Of a DNA stretch of 64,000 nt, positions 12,101-27,100 are shown in pieces (the first letter of the stretch is position 1; each line of letters begins with the position of its first letter). The notes under the pieces were generated by a model. That model did no database searches and was not told the origin of the DNA. It worked only from the letters and a program-made list of their open reading frames with translations. Made by a program: the position numbers and the translations under genes. The DNA lies in NCBI RefSeq assembly GCF_040802235.1, contig NC_133167.1, positions 97,698,001-97,762,000 on the forward strand. Direction: 5' to 3'. The stretch is from Manis javanica (Eukaryota > Chordata > Mammalia > Pholidota > Manidae).

Positions 12101-15100
12101 TCAGTGCCTCCCTTTTTATCCAAATTTCATATAGGCAGTATTACTTCCAATTATTTTTAAAGATTTGAGGACTTTGGTCTGCCCCATCTATAGCAAATTT
12201 TGAAAACTGAGCTATAATTTATGATAAAGTTAAGCCAGACAAAGTTAAAGTTAAGTAAGTAAAAATTTAAAGATACTGAACTGCTGAATAACTAGGTGTC
12301 TTAGCTCAGGGTGGTACAACCACATAGTGTAGAATGGTGGCTTGAACAACAGGCGTTTATTTCTCACAGTTCTGGGGGCTGGTGAGTCCAAAATCATGGT
12401 GCCAGTGGGTTTGGTTCTTAATGAGGGCCCTCTTTTGGCCTTGCAGATGGCCACTTTCTCCCTGTGCCCTCACTGGCCGCTAGAGAAAGCTCCTCCTCAT
12501 CTTATAAGGGCACTGATTTCATCATGGGCTCCTCCACCCTCATGGCCTCATCTAAAGCTGATTGTCTTCCAAAGGCCTCACCTCCTAGTGCAATTACATG
12601 GGTTGTTACGGCTTCAATGTGTGCATTTTGGGGTGACACAAAGATTCAGTCCACTACTGTAGGTACTTGGCATAAATAACTATGCTTAGTATTACTTTTA
12701 AATAAGTAAATCTGTTCTTTCTTATCTAAAACTTAAATTCAGTGTTCTGTCAACATTCTCCATTTATGAATGCCATTGAGTCAGTGGTAGCACAACATCC
12801 AGTGTTCATACCCGCAGGTCTAGAGCAGTGCTGTCCGGTACAACTTTCTACAGTGAAGGGAATGTTTTATATCTGTACCGTCTAATGCAGTGGCCATTAG
12901 CCACATGTGCCTAGTGGGATTGAGGAAATAAGTTTTAAATTTTATTAAACAGAAACATGGCTTGTGGTTACTGTATTGGACAAATAGAGTCTCTTCCACC
13001 ATGTTTCTAGGCCTAGGTCTTTGAGCACCATTCATGGAGCTTTTGCATACACAATGCAGAATGGATAAAAGAGTCTTCAAGCCCAGAAAAGAGAAAAATA
13101 AAAGTAGGCATCTGGGAGTTGTAAGTCAAGGAGAATGGGGAACTGAGGTGTAGGCAGAGGAAGAAATAGTTTGCATCTTCTATTCCAGGTGCTGTAAAAG
13201 GGTACAAGCACATCTACCTGCAAGTCTTGCTTGAAGGACCAACAAAGTGGTTCAGTTTCCTTTAATCAGAGACAGACCTTTCATTTCATAATTTAAGAAA
13301 ACACTTTAAATCAGTAGCTAGGAAAAAAGCACAGTTGTATAATGAGTTTCAGTCAGTACATAAGTGAGATTCTCCCCTTAAACATACTATTCACAAAAGT
13401 TAATTTGCAGTTAAAGTCCTGAGAAAGCTAAAAACCATAAAATTCTAGAAGAAAACAAAACCATACACTTTTGACAGAAGCAGATTTCTTAGGATAATAG
13501 ACAGCAATAACTATAAAAAAAAATTGGTACATTGGACTTCATAAAAATCCTTCTGCTTTTTAAAAGATACCATTAGAAGAAAGTAATTTCAGTACATATA
13601 TCTGCCAAATAACCATATAAGTAACAAATCCCAGACTATATAAAGAACTTATACAATTCAGTTGTAAGCAAATAGCTCAGTAAAAAATGGACAAGAAATT
13701 TGAGCAGGTGCTTCATGAACAAACATGTATGTGGACAGTGTGCAAATTAAAACCATAAGATACTCTCTGATGCCCACTAGAAAGGCTGAAATTAAAAAGA
13801 TTGACTAAGAAGCACTGGTGTGAATATGGAACGATTGGAACTCTCACACTGCTTATGGGATTGTGAAATTGTACAACCACTTTGAAAAGCAGTTTGGCAG
13901 TTTCTTAGAAAGTTAAACATAAATTAGGCATGTGACCTAGCAATTTCTCTTCTAGGTATTCATCCAAAAGAAATGAAAACATGTCCACAAAAATACTTGT
14001 ACCCTAATGTTCATAGCATCTTAGTCACGATAGCCTCAAACTGGAACATCAACAAATAAATGGATAACCTTGGTATATCCATTCAGTGGAACCCTATTCA
14101 GCCATTAAAACATAATGAACTTCTGAAACATACAACGACATGTATTAATTTCAGAAACATACTGAGCAAAAAAAGTCAGACACCAAAGAGTATATACTGA
14201 GTGGTTCCATTTATGTGAAGTTCTAGAACCAGCAAAACTATTTTGTGGTGATAGAAATCATATGAGTGAGGTATAGTGGAGATTGACTGCAAAGGGATAC
14301 AAAGGAACTTTCTGGGCTGATGAAAGCAGTCTTTATCTTTAGCGAAGGTGGTTATGTGGGTGCATATATTTGTCAAAATTCCAAATTGTACATTAATGGG
14401 TGCATTGTTATCTGTAAATTATATTTCAATAAAGTTGATTTTAAAAAATATGAATGATGCTGTTATGTTTTCCTTGTGATAGGAGACCACTGGATATCAT
14501 AGTAAGGTGCTAGGTTAGGCATTGTTAGTTTTAGAGACAGGAGAATTTCTCTGAAGGTACAGAAATAATTTAAATGTTAACTTTTCCAAGTTAGAATTTA
14601 AACAGTAGCTGGCTCTGTTCTCATCTACATAATGACAAAATGTTCTGCAAGGTTACTTAATATTTTAATGTTCTTTGTGACTATTTAACCTTTAATAACT
14701 TTGGTTGTATCATATATTAAGTATATGGTTTTATGCAAATACCTAATCTAAGTTTTAATATTAACAAATTTTTTAAGGAAATATTAGTGATTTTTTTTGT
14801 TTTTTTAAACTATAACTTAGGAAACTTTTGAGAAGAACTTTGAGAGAGAAACACATAAAATAAGTGAGCAAAATGATGCTGATAATGCTAGCGTCATGTC
14901 TGTATCTTCAAATTTTGAGCCTTTTGCAACAGATGATCTAGGTAAGCAGAATTTTTTATAATTTTGGAACATGACTTTAATACAGTCTAAATTGCATTGA
15001 TAAGGAAACAAAAGTTTGAAAGGCAAGATGTGGTGGAAAGAACCTGCGCTTAAACGTCTATCCGTCAACCTGAACTCATGAATCTCCCGACTCTGACCTT

Positions 15101-18100
15101 GGGTGAACCATCCAGCCCTTCTGGCCGTCCGTATTAGGAAAATGGGGGTCTTCAGTACACTGCTATGTTCTTGTGAAAAATACACAGAACTTCCTATCGT
15201 GTAACAGGAGTTCAGAAAATGTTAATTTCCTTTCTGTTAAGGGACAGGTCATCCTTTAAGGTCTTCCAGTTAATGGAAAAATTTCACAGGTATCAATGCC
15301 TGTCTGATTACATTTTCAGTAAAATGTCAACTTCGTCATTTGAGGTAAGAACTGAAATTTCTTAGCATAAATAATTTGTAGTGAGAAACCCAGATAACTA
15401 AGGCATGGCACATTGCATTTTTTTTTCTCTTTCATTGATAGTAAAAAGAAGCTTAGAGGATTGCAAAACTTTTAAAGGGAGGAGGAAACCCTGATTCCTA
15501 GAGTTGGAAAGGAGATTAGGGAAGAGAAAAATGTGTAGGTACCTTATTCATTTTTTTGGCTTTAACCTGTCGAAAGATAACCAAGTATTCAATCATTCAA
15601 ACCTCCAGGGCACTTAGTTGATAAGACAATCTCATGTTGCATTATTCGAGTGTGTTGTTCCTATGATAAGAACAAGATTTAGATGACTGCAAAGACCTGC
15701 TTCTACAAACTCAGCTCTCTTCTGAATAAACAGTTACCAAGTCTGAACTGAGCTTACCCCATTATAGCTTTTTCCCCCTTCATGCATCTCCCTTTTTGAG
15801 TCGCCAAGTACCTGTTGTGTTTCATTTACTGTTTTTGGTTTTTTCCTCAGTCCTTCACCACTAGCTTTCTGTGAAGTAGACAAAGGAGAATTGGGAAATT
15901 TCATTAGGCCTTTTTCTTTACCTTATGACATGTGTTAGGCTGGATTGTTTTATCAACATTTGCATGACATTTTGGAATTTATTTTCTATGTACCATTTAG
16001 GTGAAGCAACATGAGGTAGTGGAATCATTTTGGACCTCAGAGTATAAGAACCTGAGTTAAGATCCCTGCTCATACATTTAACTGGCTGTGAAACCTTGGG
16101 CAAGTTACTTAAGTTCTCTGAAAATGGAGTACCATCATCTTCTACCTTACAGAGTTATTTAAGGATTAAATAAATAAGTATGACAGTATATGCTGAGTAC
16201 CCAACAAGGTAGTGTCTGGAACTCCTTAAAGCTAGTTTTCCTTACCTGTGTTCAGGCATTTTTTGTTAATGCATTTTGAGGAAAATACAAAAAAGTTTGC
16301 TTTTGTATCTTCTAGATGTTATTTTCTGTTCCATGTGTAGGTAACACTGTGATTCACTTAGATCAAGCATTAGCCAGAATGAGGGAATATGAGCGTGTGA
16401 AGACAGAGGCTGAAGGTAACACAGATACGACGTGCAGCTGCAGGATTGTCGAGGATGGGGATGAGGCTGCCACTGCGGCTGCGGCAGATGATGTGGAAGG
16501 TGTGTTCTTGGATTGATGGGAAGTAAACATGGTTCCATACACAGCTATGAAAAACCCTACCTGATGTATCATAGTTTTATTACCACTCTTCTAATTATTA
16601 AGGGTGCTACAACAGATGTTCCTCTTTATTATTTTAGCATAAAATCTTCAGAATTTAACATTTAGAATTTTGCATAACTGTATGTGTATAATATCACAGG
16701 CTTTATTTTGCTAATTATCATTTTCTTTTTAAAAACAGAAACTCCTATTACTGAAAATCATAGTTCCCAGCAACCCATAAGTGAAGTTTCTACCATCCCA
16801 TGTCCTAGAATTGATACTCAGCAGCTGGACCGGCAAATTAAAGCCATTATGAAAGAAGTCATTCCTTTTTTGAAGGTAAGCAGCAATTTTTAAGAAAAAT
16901 AAACTTTCTGTGTTTTGTTTTTTAATGTATACAAAAGACTTCATTTTAATAAATTTAGAAAATGCAGGTAAAAAAACTAAAAAGTCACCCATGCTTTTGT
17001 CACCTAGAGATAGCCCCATCATTTTGGGAACCTTTCTGTAATATTTTGTACATGTATATCACATTCTGCTTTGGTGTTGTATTATACCATAAACATCTTA
17101 TTAGGTTACTGTTGTTCTGCACATTTTTTAATGGCTACACATTATCCTTTAAAAAATATTTATAGAATGCTACTTCATGCTGGGTTTTGTGGAAATAGCA
17201 TAGAACAAATCAAGGCCTTTGCTTTCGTGGAGCTTACATGCTAGGATGAGAATACCAACCAAAAAAAGTATAAAATACATAAATATATAAATGTATTTTA
17301 TATAAAACACATAAAAATATAAGTATGTATCAGGTAGGGTTGTGTCCCATGCAGAGAATTAAAATATGGTGATACAGCGGTGTCTGTTTTGGACTGGAAG
17401 GTCAGAGAAGGCTCCTGAAGAGGGAATGCCGAAGCCAGGGATAGGAGTAAGAAGCCAGGTTAAAGCAAGGTCATTCCAGACACAGTGAAAGACCTTAGAG
17501 GAGGAACTGGCCTGGCATGTTGAAGGAACTGGGGGAGGACTTAACGTGGTTCTACGAAATTTGTGTGAGGTGAAGTTGGGGAGAAAGGCAGGGGCCAGTT
17601 ACATAGAGTATTATAGGCTCTGATTAGGAATCCCGACTTTGGATTTTGAAGGGAAACTCCGTAGAGGGTTTTAAGCAAGAGAGAAACAGCATGATTTGCT
17701 TGTGGAAAATTGATTCTCGGGGGTTTGGAGTGCAGTAAGATCAGATGAGAAATGATAATGCTTAGACAAGGGTGTTGGTGCTGGAGAAGGGGAGTGGGTG
17801 ACACATGGGGTAGATTTTGGAGATCAACAAGTTCTATTAATGGTCAGGATGTTGGAGGATAGGATAGAGAGAAAACTGGCTGGAATAAAAGAAAATCTAG
17901 TAAGATGAAGAAGGATTGGGACAAGGGGGAGGTCAAGAATTCTATTTTGGACATTAAATTTGAACTGCCTGTTGGAGAGCCATATAGAAAGTTCATGTAG
18001 TCCGCTGGGTATCCAGTTAACTCGGGGCACAGCTGGAGACAGAGGGCAGTTCACAGATGTCACCTAACGCATAGCACTGGGTGCGAGCACGGGGCCTAGC

Positions 18101-21100
18101 GCTGAGCCCAGCCCCAGGTGATCTGGCAGTTAGAAGCTGTTGAAAGAGGAAGCGCCAGACTTGACGGAGAAGGCCTGCCGGTGGGAACTGCTGGGCTCCT
18201 GTGAGGGTTGAGTACTCACAGAATTCTCCATGATGTTAGCCGTCCCTGTTGCTTAGTACTTAGGTTGATTCTGGTTCCGGTGCCTATATGATTTAGCTGC
18301 ACTTAAATATGTGTATCATTTTTCCCATTTAGAAATAATTCTTAGACATAGAATTTCTAACTCTTAAGAGTATGAACATTTTTAAGGCTGAATTGTCTGT
18401 GCTTCAGAAACCTTCATGGTTCCTGTGTTACCAACAGTAAGTGTATGAGTCCTAGAAGCAATGCTAATTTTGTTTGATGTTAGTGAACAGCACAGAGAAT
18501 GAAGCATGCAAGAAATGGAATGTGAAGATAGGACTTTTTTCTGCGATGGTGCTTTTACATTCTAATTTAAAATGAAAATTTTACGAATTAGAAATAAAAA
18601 GATAGCATTTTCTTTTAAGGCATGGGAAAGTGCGAGATACATTGCCATTGAGCTCATTTCCTACCAACCTGCTTATTCTTGTCAATGTGTAAGACATTGA
18701 CAACAGTTGTTTCCATACAACTTATATTTCTTCCCTCAGTAGAAGCTATTGTTATTACTCTCCTTGGAATATTTTATGAGTATAGAAGTCTTTGAGAAGG
18801 CAATTACAGAAACTGCTTTCTCTGAAGACTTCATAGCCAACAGGAGAGAGAGGATCCTCTGTCTATGCCCAAATTATTCCATGTAAAAACTAAAAAACAG
18901 GCTTTTCCTGGTCAACTACAACAGCTCCTGAACAGACTTGTGTCTCTGTCACCCCTAACCTTCTCCCTCTGGCGTCGCTGGCACTCTTGAGGCCTCAGCA
19001 CCTGCTGCCTCTTCTGCCTGGAACGCGCTTCCCTCGTGTACCTGCGTGGCTTTTTCCTTTGAGACCTTCAAGTCTTTAGTCAAATGTTACCTTTCTGGTG
19101 AGCAGATCTCCCCCTACTCCTTACCTGCTTTTCTTCATGGCCATGGTGCTTATCACCTTCTAAACCTATTTAATATTTGCTTATTCTTTTGTATGTCTCC
19201 CCCTGTTTACTTAGAAGCTCCATGAAGTCAGAGATGTTAATTAAAGCCGTTTTGGTCGCCAGTGCCAAGAATAGTACCTGCATGTGGGAGGCACTCAGCA
19301 GATCCTTAGTGAATGAATCAATAATGAAGGGATCCTTTAAACTTCAGCTGTGGTTTTCAAAATACATCAAGCTCTTCAGGCTCTATATGAAGTATGGTTC
19401 GAAAACAGCTGGCCCCTAGGATACAGATCAGATTCAGATTCGCTTGTAAAACCTTGTACAGCCAGGTCCCAGCCTCTTAACTACTCCTTCCACATACTTT
19501 GTATCCTTCTTGACATGGTTCAAAAATGCACGTTGCCCATTTTACTTCCTTTGCCTAGACTGCTCTTTCCCCCTTTCCCTGCCAGTGAGTTTTCTCTTGC
19601 AGGACCCAGCGCAAATGTTTTTGTATATCTTTTCAGGTGGAATTTCTCCTCATCACTGCCCCTGAGATGCTTGGTACATGCTTATGTTAAAGCATTCATG
19701 ACAGTGTCATTTATTTGAATGTGTCACTCTACTAGAACAGTATCTTTCTAAATCTCTTAGTATTTTCACTCAAGGGCTTCAGAGACTGGATAAGGGGAAT
19801 TTGAGGAAATAAGACAAACACATCAGTTTCACCAACCATTCTCTGTAAACTTTATTATTTATTTATTAAGTAGGTATTTAATTTATTTATTAATGAATTA
19901 CTTATTTTTATTTATTAAATATATACTCACTTCCCCCCAAAATGTATGTTCCTATAAATTATAAAATTATGCATGTATTGTTTATAGGTAGATAGGTGTT
20001 TATTTAAGAATTTGGACCATTCCCTCAATTGAATTGACTTAATCTAAGTTTTTGATTACTGTCATTTTAAGCAGAGATAAATGTTGCCATTTTTTTTGTA
20101 TATTTTTGTTTTATTGTGAATAATGCAATAAATAATTTTAAACATGTCCTGAAGGTTAAATTAGGTATTTAATAGGTAAAATTGTTTTCTAAGGGTTAAA
20201 AAATGTAAATGATCTAGTTTTATGCTTAGGGAATGCATCTTTAGGAAATTTTATTGCTTTCACTATTTTGTGTCTGATTTAAGTGACACATTTTCATAAG
20301 GATTCCCTTACTAAATTTAGCATTTCAGAAAGCTACTTGAGGCCAAGAAAATGAGTAGAACTAATGATCTGATTCTGTTTATCATGTCTCATTTCACTTC
20401 AAATGTTGACTGTCTTGGTGTATTGTGGAATGTCTTTGTTAGCGTCAGCATCGCACCCACCTAAGTCTTGTTGACTCCCTTTTCCTCTGTCACCAGTGAG
20501 TCCAAAATTGACCTTCCTCCTCAGAGCAGTCGGTTTTACTTCCTTCTCTCCAACGGCATAACCTTAATTCACATCCTTCACTTTTGCCGAGACCGCCTGT
20601 CCTAGTGGTCACGAAGTGAATGCGTGCTGAGCAAGCTGCTGCCTTCGGAGGCCTTGCCCCCGGACCCGGTGCGCCTCCCGCCCCGCCTCCCACTGCGCCC
20701 CGTCCGGCACCCCCTCCGTGGCCCCCGCCTGCCCTGTGCCTGCAGTCGCTTGCTGTTGCTGCTTCACATGTTCGCTCCTTGTGCAAGTTGTGACTATCAA
20801 ACACACGGAATATTTTGGCTCTTTTCTGTCTGGCTCAAGTATCTCTTCTTCAGAGGTAATTTGGCGTTTGCCTCTGATGTGCGGCCACAGCTCCACGCGG
20901 CGCCTGGCGTGTGCCCTTTAGGACACCACTCAGCGAGCATGAGCGTCGCCGAGAGCCGGCCCCTATGCACCGGACGAGTAGAAAACCGTCCCTGTGGTCA
21001 GCATGTACCACCTGCTGACAGCGCGTGGCGCAGGGCCTGCTTGGTCCCGGAGCAGACTTCACTGGTGGCCAGTCCTTTGAGGACGAGCCATTCTTTTCAA

Positions 21101-24100
21101 TTGTCTGCCTTGACACATGAATTTTTTTAATGAGCTTAAATCCTTAGATTTATGGACCTTAGAAATCATCTAGTGTGACCACCTCATTTTACACATTTGT
21201 GTAGGAAAAAAACAAAACAAACTTCTTACCCAAGCAAAGGTTAGAGGACTTGCCCAAATAAGGCTAATGGCAGAGGAGGGATTGGAACCTTGAGGTTCCT
21301 TGGTATGTTTTATGGACTCACTTGATAGTTAATCTTGATTTGGATTCTTATGTAGCTTGTACGTCCTTCTGAAGGAATATTTGGCCAAAGTGCCTTGTTA
21401 AGTTAGGATAGTGGTTCTCAGTTGGGGGTGGTGATGTTGACAGAAAAACATGTTGTAATGTCTAGGTGCATTTTTAGTTGTCAGGGTTTGAGAGGGTGGC
21501 GTTGCTGCTTGGATCCAGCAGGTAGGGGCCAGAGGGCCGCTGAAACGTCCTCCCGTTGCACAGAATGTCAGAAGTGCCGAGGCTGAGGCGGCCTGAGCTA
21601 GAAGATGGTGTAGAGGGGGTGGGGAGGAGGGAAGTATTGTTGGAAGAGCGGTTGCGATGCCTGCAGTGTGGATAGAAGACTGGCAGTGTGGCAACTGGCA
21701 TGACCGCTCCCTGCTGCACAGAAAGGAAGTGAGGAAACGCACTGAATCAGCCAGTTTCTTTTACTGGCTTTCATCTGCTCTGGTGGGTCAAAATTTACAC
21801 ACCTTTTTATGTGTGTACAGGGGGAGCTTGGCTCTTCTTAGGAACAAGTTTTTCCATATCTATTGCTGAAAGTTAAGAAGCATCTATGCAAAACAATTAA
21901 AATCTCAGGTGAGTTAATGCTTTTTTTGTAAATAAGTAAGTTTATATCCTAACCAACTAGGATTTTTCTCAGGAACACATGGATGAAGTGTGTTCTTCTC
22001 AACTTCTAACTTCAGTAAGACGCATGGTTTTGACCCTTACCCAGCAAAATGATGAGAGCAAAGAGTTTGTGAAGTTCTTTCATAAACAACTTGGAAGTAT
22101 ATTACAGGTAAGAGTTATACTTCTATGACTTAGCAGTATAGACCCTCAGGGTAGAATTTTTCTTTCTATTTTTGGCTATTTTCTGACATTACACAGTTAA
22201 TTCAAGTAGATATCCATTTCAGATGACATTTTAGTACTTTCTAGGTTATTCCATAATGTGGTTTTAAAAAAAAAATGTGTTAGAGCCTGTGTCTTCATTT
22301 AACTCGGTCATCGCTAGGGGGCGCTCTCGCCTTTCCAGGAGCTGTTGGTTCGCCACCGCAGGCAGGGAGGGGCCGACCCTGGCCCCCTGGGGCCTGGTAA
22401 TAGCGGTGAGGTTGGGAGGCCCTAGGTGGGTGAGGATAGCTTGCTCCACTGAGGAAACACTTCACAGTCAAACTCGCCTGGATGTTTCCTCACAGAAATA
22501 GTGAGGCTACTGCAAACTAGAAAATAGTTTCCACAAATTTTCCTGTGAAACTGTTCAGTGCTTCCTATTCCTGTGTTTAAATTCATATTATCACTTTGTC
22601 TATTAACATATTTAAAACCCTAGGCTTGCTGCAAATTTCCATCACTATAATTTTCCTTTTTTTTGTTGTTAAGACAAGTGTAAACCCAATAATAGGTTCC
22701 AAATGGTCCTGGCTCTTATTTAGTCTAATTGTACTAACAATTTATAAAGAACATAAAATTATCTGTGGTGCTATGCAGTGTTTAAAAATGCTAATTTTTG
22801 ATAAGTGTATTTTATAAATTTATGTAACTTATTCCTACAGGAAGAAATAACTCCATTTTAGAATCAGGCTAAAGGAGAAGTTGTTTGTAATATATTTTTG
22901 TCTTATCAAGATCCATATAGTCTTTCCTTGGTTTTTGTTAGTATTATAATGTGGGCAGATCCGAAGTACTAATTTGGAAATGAGATTTTTTTTTCTGAGT
23001 CTAAGAAAATCTGATGCTTTTCTTTACCCAATTGCTGATTTTATTCCCAAGGTTACCTACATGAAGAATGAGTTAGTTTACATTAAATCTTGCACAGAGT
23101 AATGAAAATGTTTCTTGAGTTAGAGCTTACATTACTACCCTCTACTTCTCTTATAAAACCAGTTTAGTGAATTTTCCACAAGGCGCCCAGCACTTGTACT
23201 TCTTCCATGATTGTGCTAGATAAGGTGGTTTGGGGAGGAAGACACTGAATATCATGATTGTTTGCCTGTTTTCTAAACAGCATAGTCCATATTTTTAAGA
23301 AGAAAGAAAAAGTTTTATAAAAAATCTGTATAGTGAGTTGTTAATTTGATGATGCTGTATTTCAACTTGAGTAAGACTAAAGTTTACTTTTAACCTGTTT
23401 CTGAAGAAAAAGTTTAAATTAGAATGCCTGGCTGACTTATATAAAGGGGGAAACTTGAAAAGTACTCTGACCGTCCCGTTGAGATGCAGACCACTGTATT
23501 TCCCTCTCTCCTGCCCCTCTGACTTGTCCACACAGAACAGACGCACCCCCGCCCCCTGCTGAGTGGGAACGCTTGACACGCTAGGAGCCTGTGCCTTCCT
23601 CATTGCTGGCCAGCACTTACACTGAGCAGGGGCCTGAATCTGTGGCTGACCTTGTTCTGTTCTTGTTTGTATACTCTAAGCAGGACTAGCAGGATTCCTA
23701 TTTAGTACAGTAACCTATTTTTTCTTAGTAATCTTACCCATTCATTTTAAGTTTTTCAGTACTAAAAGGTAGTAAGAGATTGTTCTTCCTTAGGTGAGTA
23801 TTATAATTTAATCATCTGTACTGCTTTATAAACAGTTGAATTTTTCTATAACCTTAGTTATTTGCTTATCTTTGAATAGGATTCACTTGCAAAATTTGCT
23901 GGCAGAAAACTGAAAGACTGTGGAGAAGATCTTCTGGTAGAGATATCTGAAGTGTTGTTTAATGAGCTGGCTTTCTTTAAGCTCATGCAAGATTTGGATA
24001 ATAACAGCATAGCTGTAAAACAGAGATGCAAAAGAAAAATAGCAGCAGCTGGAGTGATACAGTCTTATGCCAAAGAGGTAAGTGACGTTCACTTTGATTG

Positions 24101-27100
24101 TTAATAATTAGCATGTAACTCTGGTTCTCGATCATTATAATAACCAGAATCATACCTGACCTCAGCCAAAGTGTTTTTTTTAGTATCAGTTAATCAGATT
24201 ATGAATCAGTACATGGGCTAGCTACACACTGAATCTCAGGAGTAACGGCAGTGGCTCAAGATCAGGAATGCAGGTAGGAATTGATGAATATCCCGCTCAC
24301 ATTACTGCCACTTACTTAGGTTTCCAGAGGAGAGAGGAGGACCAGACGGTCGGCCATGGCTACTGCCAACCCCATAGACTTCCCAGGAATATTCATCCCC
24401 CAGCCAACACGCATGCTTGTTTGCTAGCTGGGACTTCGACTGCACATCCCTGTAGTTTCTCATACTCTGTTAAATTGATCTTGATCACATTGAAATCGGA
24501 TGAGGTTTTCTTCCCGTCAACTTGAGGCATACGTGGAGGCTTCTTCCCAAGCCCTGTACCCTTCTGGGACAGCAGTTTTGGAAACAAAACAAGAGAGATG
24601 ACCCTTGTTCCTGAAATGTAAAGTAGGTGATAGTCAAGCTGCCTGTTTCACACTTTTCATGTTTTAATTCTAGACATAAATTTAAGTTACAGATCATTTC
24701 AGCGTCTGCTAAGAGCTTGAAAACAAAATGGGATAATACCATATTAAATAACGGGAAGAGCTGCTTTAGATAGGCAGTTGCACGTACTCTGAGGGGGTGA
24801 AGTATGGGCAAGCGTGAGAGACAGGTCGTAATGCAGATGGGAGGGCAGAGCCCGTCAGGCAGGGAAGACCTGAGTGTGGCGACTCCAGGGCAGGGTCAAG
24901 CAGTTCAGAGAACAGAGGCCAGGGAGCCAGGGACACTTTAAGGGAAGGGAGGGTAGAGGGGGTAGGGTCAGTGGGGGAGTAAGGCCAAGCTATGGGGCAT
25001 GAGAACTGTGGTAAAGACCCTATTTTTTATTAAAAGCATGATGGAAACCCAGGCGTGAGTTTGAAATAAAGGAGTGACATCTCGTGTACAACTTAAACGA
25101 TAGTGAGCAGGAATTGTAGGGCAGTAGAGACAAGCAGGGAACGAGTTGTAAGGCCGTTGGCAGTAGTCCAGGTCGGAAATGGCATCTTAGCTTTGACGTG
25201 CAGCTGCCCCGTTCTGATTATTGGTGCTGGCTGGCACACTCACGTTTGGAAGTATGTGGTAAAAGCAGAGCATGGGCTGGCTCCTAGTTTTCTGACTTCG
25301 CATTTAGGTGCATGAGGGGCAGTTTGCTGAGATTGGGAAAACTGAAGGAAGGAAGACGGGGTTTTGGAAGGTAGGGAATCAAGACTGTTATTTGGGGCTC
25401 AATGAGATCCTTCCTATATATTTGAAGATGTCAGTTAGGCAGTGTTGGATTTTGTTTTGTTAATTTAAAGATCTAAATAGAAATTGAATTTATTAAGCGT
25501 TTACTCTGGATGATGGGGTGAAAAAATGCAGCAGATAATTAAAGCTCCATTTGTTAAAGCTTACTGTGTTCCTGAGTGTAATGCTGAAAGGTTATACCTA
25601 AATTCTGCTTAATTGATTGGCTTGTAGGCCAAGTGGATTCTTGAAGAAGATCATGGTTCACCTGCTGGAGAAGTTGATGATGAAGACAAAGTATGTGCTA
25701 ATTGTGCCTAAGAATGGGGCTTTTGAAACGAGTAAATTTTAAGTAAATCATCAAGTCTTTATCTGACAAACCTTTTAAAAACATGTCAATAATGATTCAG
25801 CGTATTAATGACATTTTTATGATGTACTTTATATGTACCTTTAAAAAAAATCTACTTTAAGTAATTAATTACTCAAATTTATTCATGCTTAGGACAAGGA
25901 TGAGACTGAAACAGTTAAGCAGATGCAAACATGTGATACATACAACAGTGCTGGTCCCAAAAATGTGAGATCTGATGTTTCTGATCAAGAAGATGATGAA
26001 GAAAGTGAAGAAGGTCCCGTGTCTATTAGTAAGTCTGAAGGCTCTGTACTAGGTTTTTACCCATTAGTTCTTTAGAGGTCACTTACTGATACAGCTTGGT
26101 AAGACTGTAATCAGTAGAGAATCAGGTATTGCACGGCCCTGAGTTTGAATACCATTGTGACTCTGGCTAAATTATCTTCTTTCTGCACCAGTTTTCTGGA
26201 TTTAGTGTTCTGACGATCTAAGGTAGACCACGTAAAGCACTACATGATGCAGGAATGCCATAAGTGGTAGCCTCTATTACGGTTGTACTGAAAATGTGCT
26301 AAACTATGTGTATTAATCCTAGATTTGTCCAAAGCTGAAACTCAGGCTTTGACTAATTATGGAAGTGGAGAAGATGAGAATGAAGATGAAGAAATAGAAG
26401 AATTTGAAGAGGGACCTGTAGATGTCCAGACTTCCCTTCAGGCTAACACTGACGCTGCAGAAGAAAATGAGCTCGACGCTCAGGTATTGTCGGCGGCACA
26501 TCGTCCAGCAGTCTTACTGACACCAGATCCTTGTAAAGATGTCAGTTTACAGCTTCCTCCTCCTCGTTTTCATGAACACGTACCTCTAGTTTCTCTATTT
26601 AGCAGTGCTTAAAGCATTTTAATGGTTTTTTTTGTTTGTTTTTGGTAACAAATGCTAAAAACCATGAGAACACTCTCAAAGATCTGGCTTTTTAATTTAC
26701 ATTTTTCCTAATACATGGAAATAGTATACCCCTTCCCACCTCCACTTTGTATGATTTCTTCTGTTTACCTCTATTTCTGACTAATATGCATGTGTGTTAT
26801 TTATTAATTTATGTATTATTCTCTACTGACTTCCTGTAAGGGCAGGTGAAGATTTTTTAGGTCACTTATGACTCCTTTGTGTTTTGGTTAATTAACCAAA
26901 TATTTAGATTTAACTTAGCTTTATAAATAAATATTGACTATTGAACTGAGGAAATATTGTTTATTGCTAGTCGTGTACACTTTTTCATCTGAAATAACTG
27001 CTTCAGTTTTTATTAATTTTCTTTGAACACACACCCAAGTGTGAGTTGTGCTTGCCCATGGCTGTGTAAACCTCTCAGGACACTTTTCTGCAAGGACCAG

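Noticed and set aside
20624..21130. 168-codon plus-strand open frame in a PCM1 intron
   Set aside because: It coincides with the GC-rich block, has overlapping frames on both strands and no family signal. No splice context supports an exon.
26484..26612. Extension of the PCM1 acidic exon as an open frame past 26483
   Set aside because: A GT donor lies at 26484, the downstream peptide does not match PCM1, and phase 0 joining to the exon at 28600 restores the family sequence.
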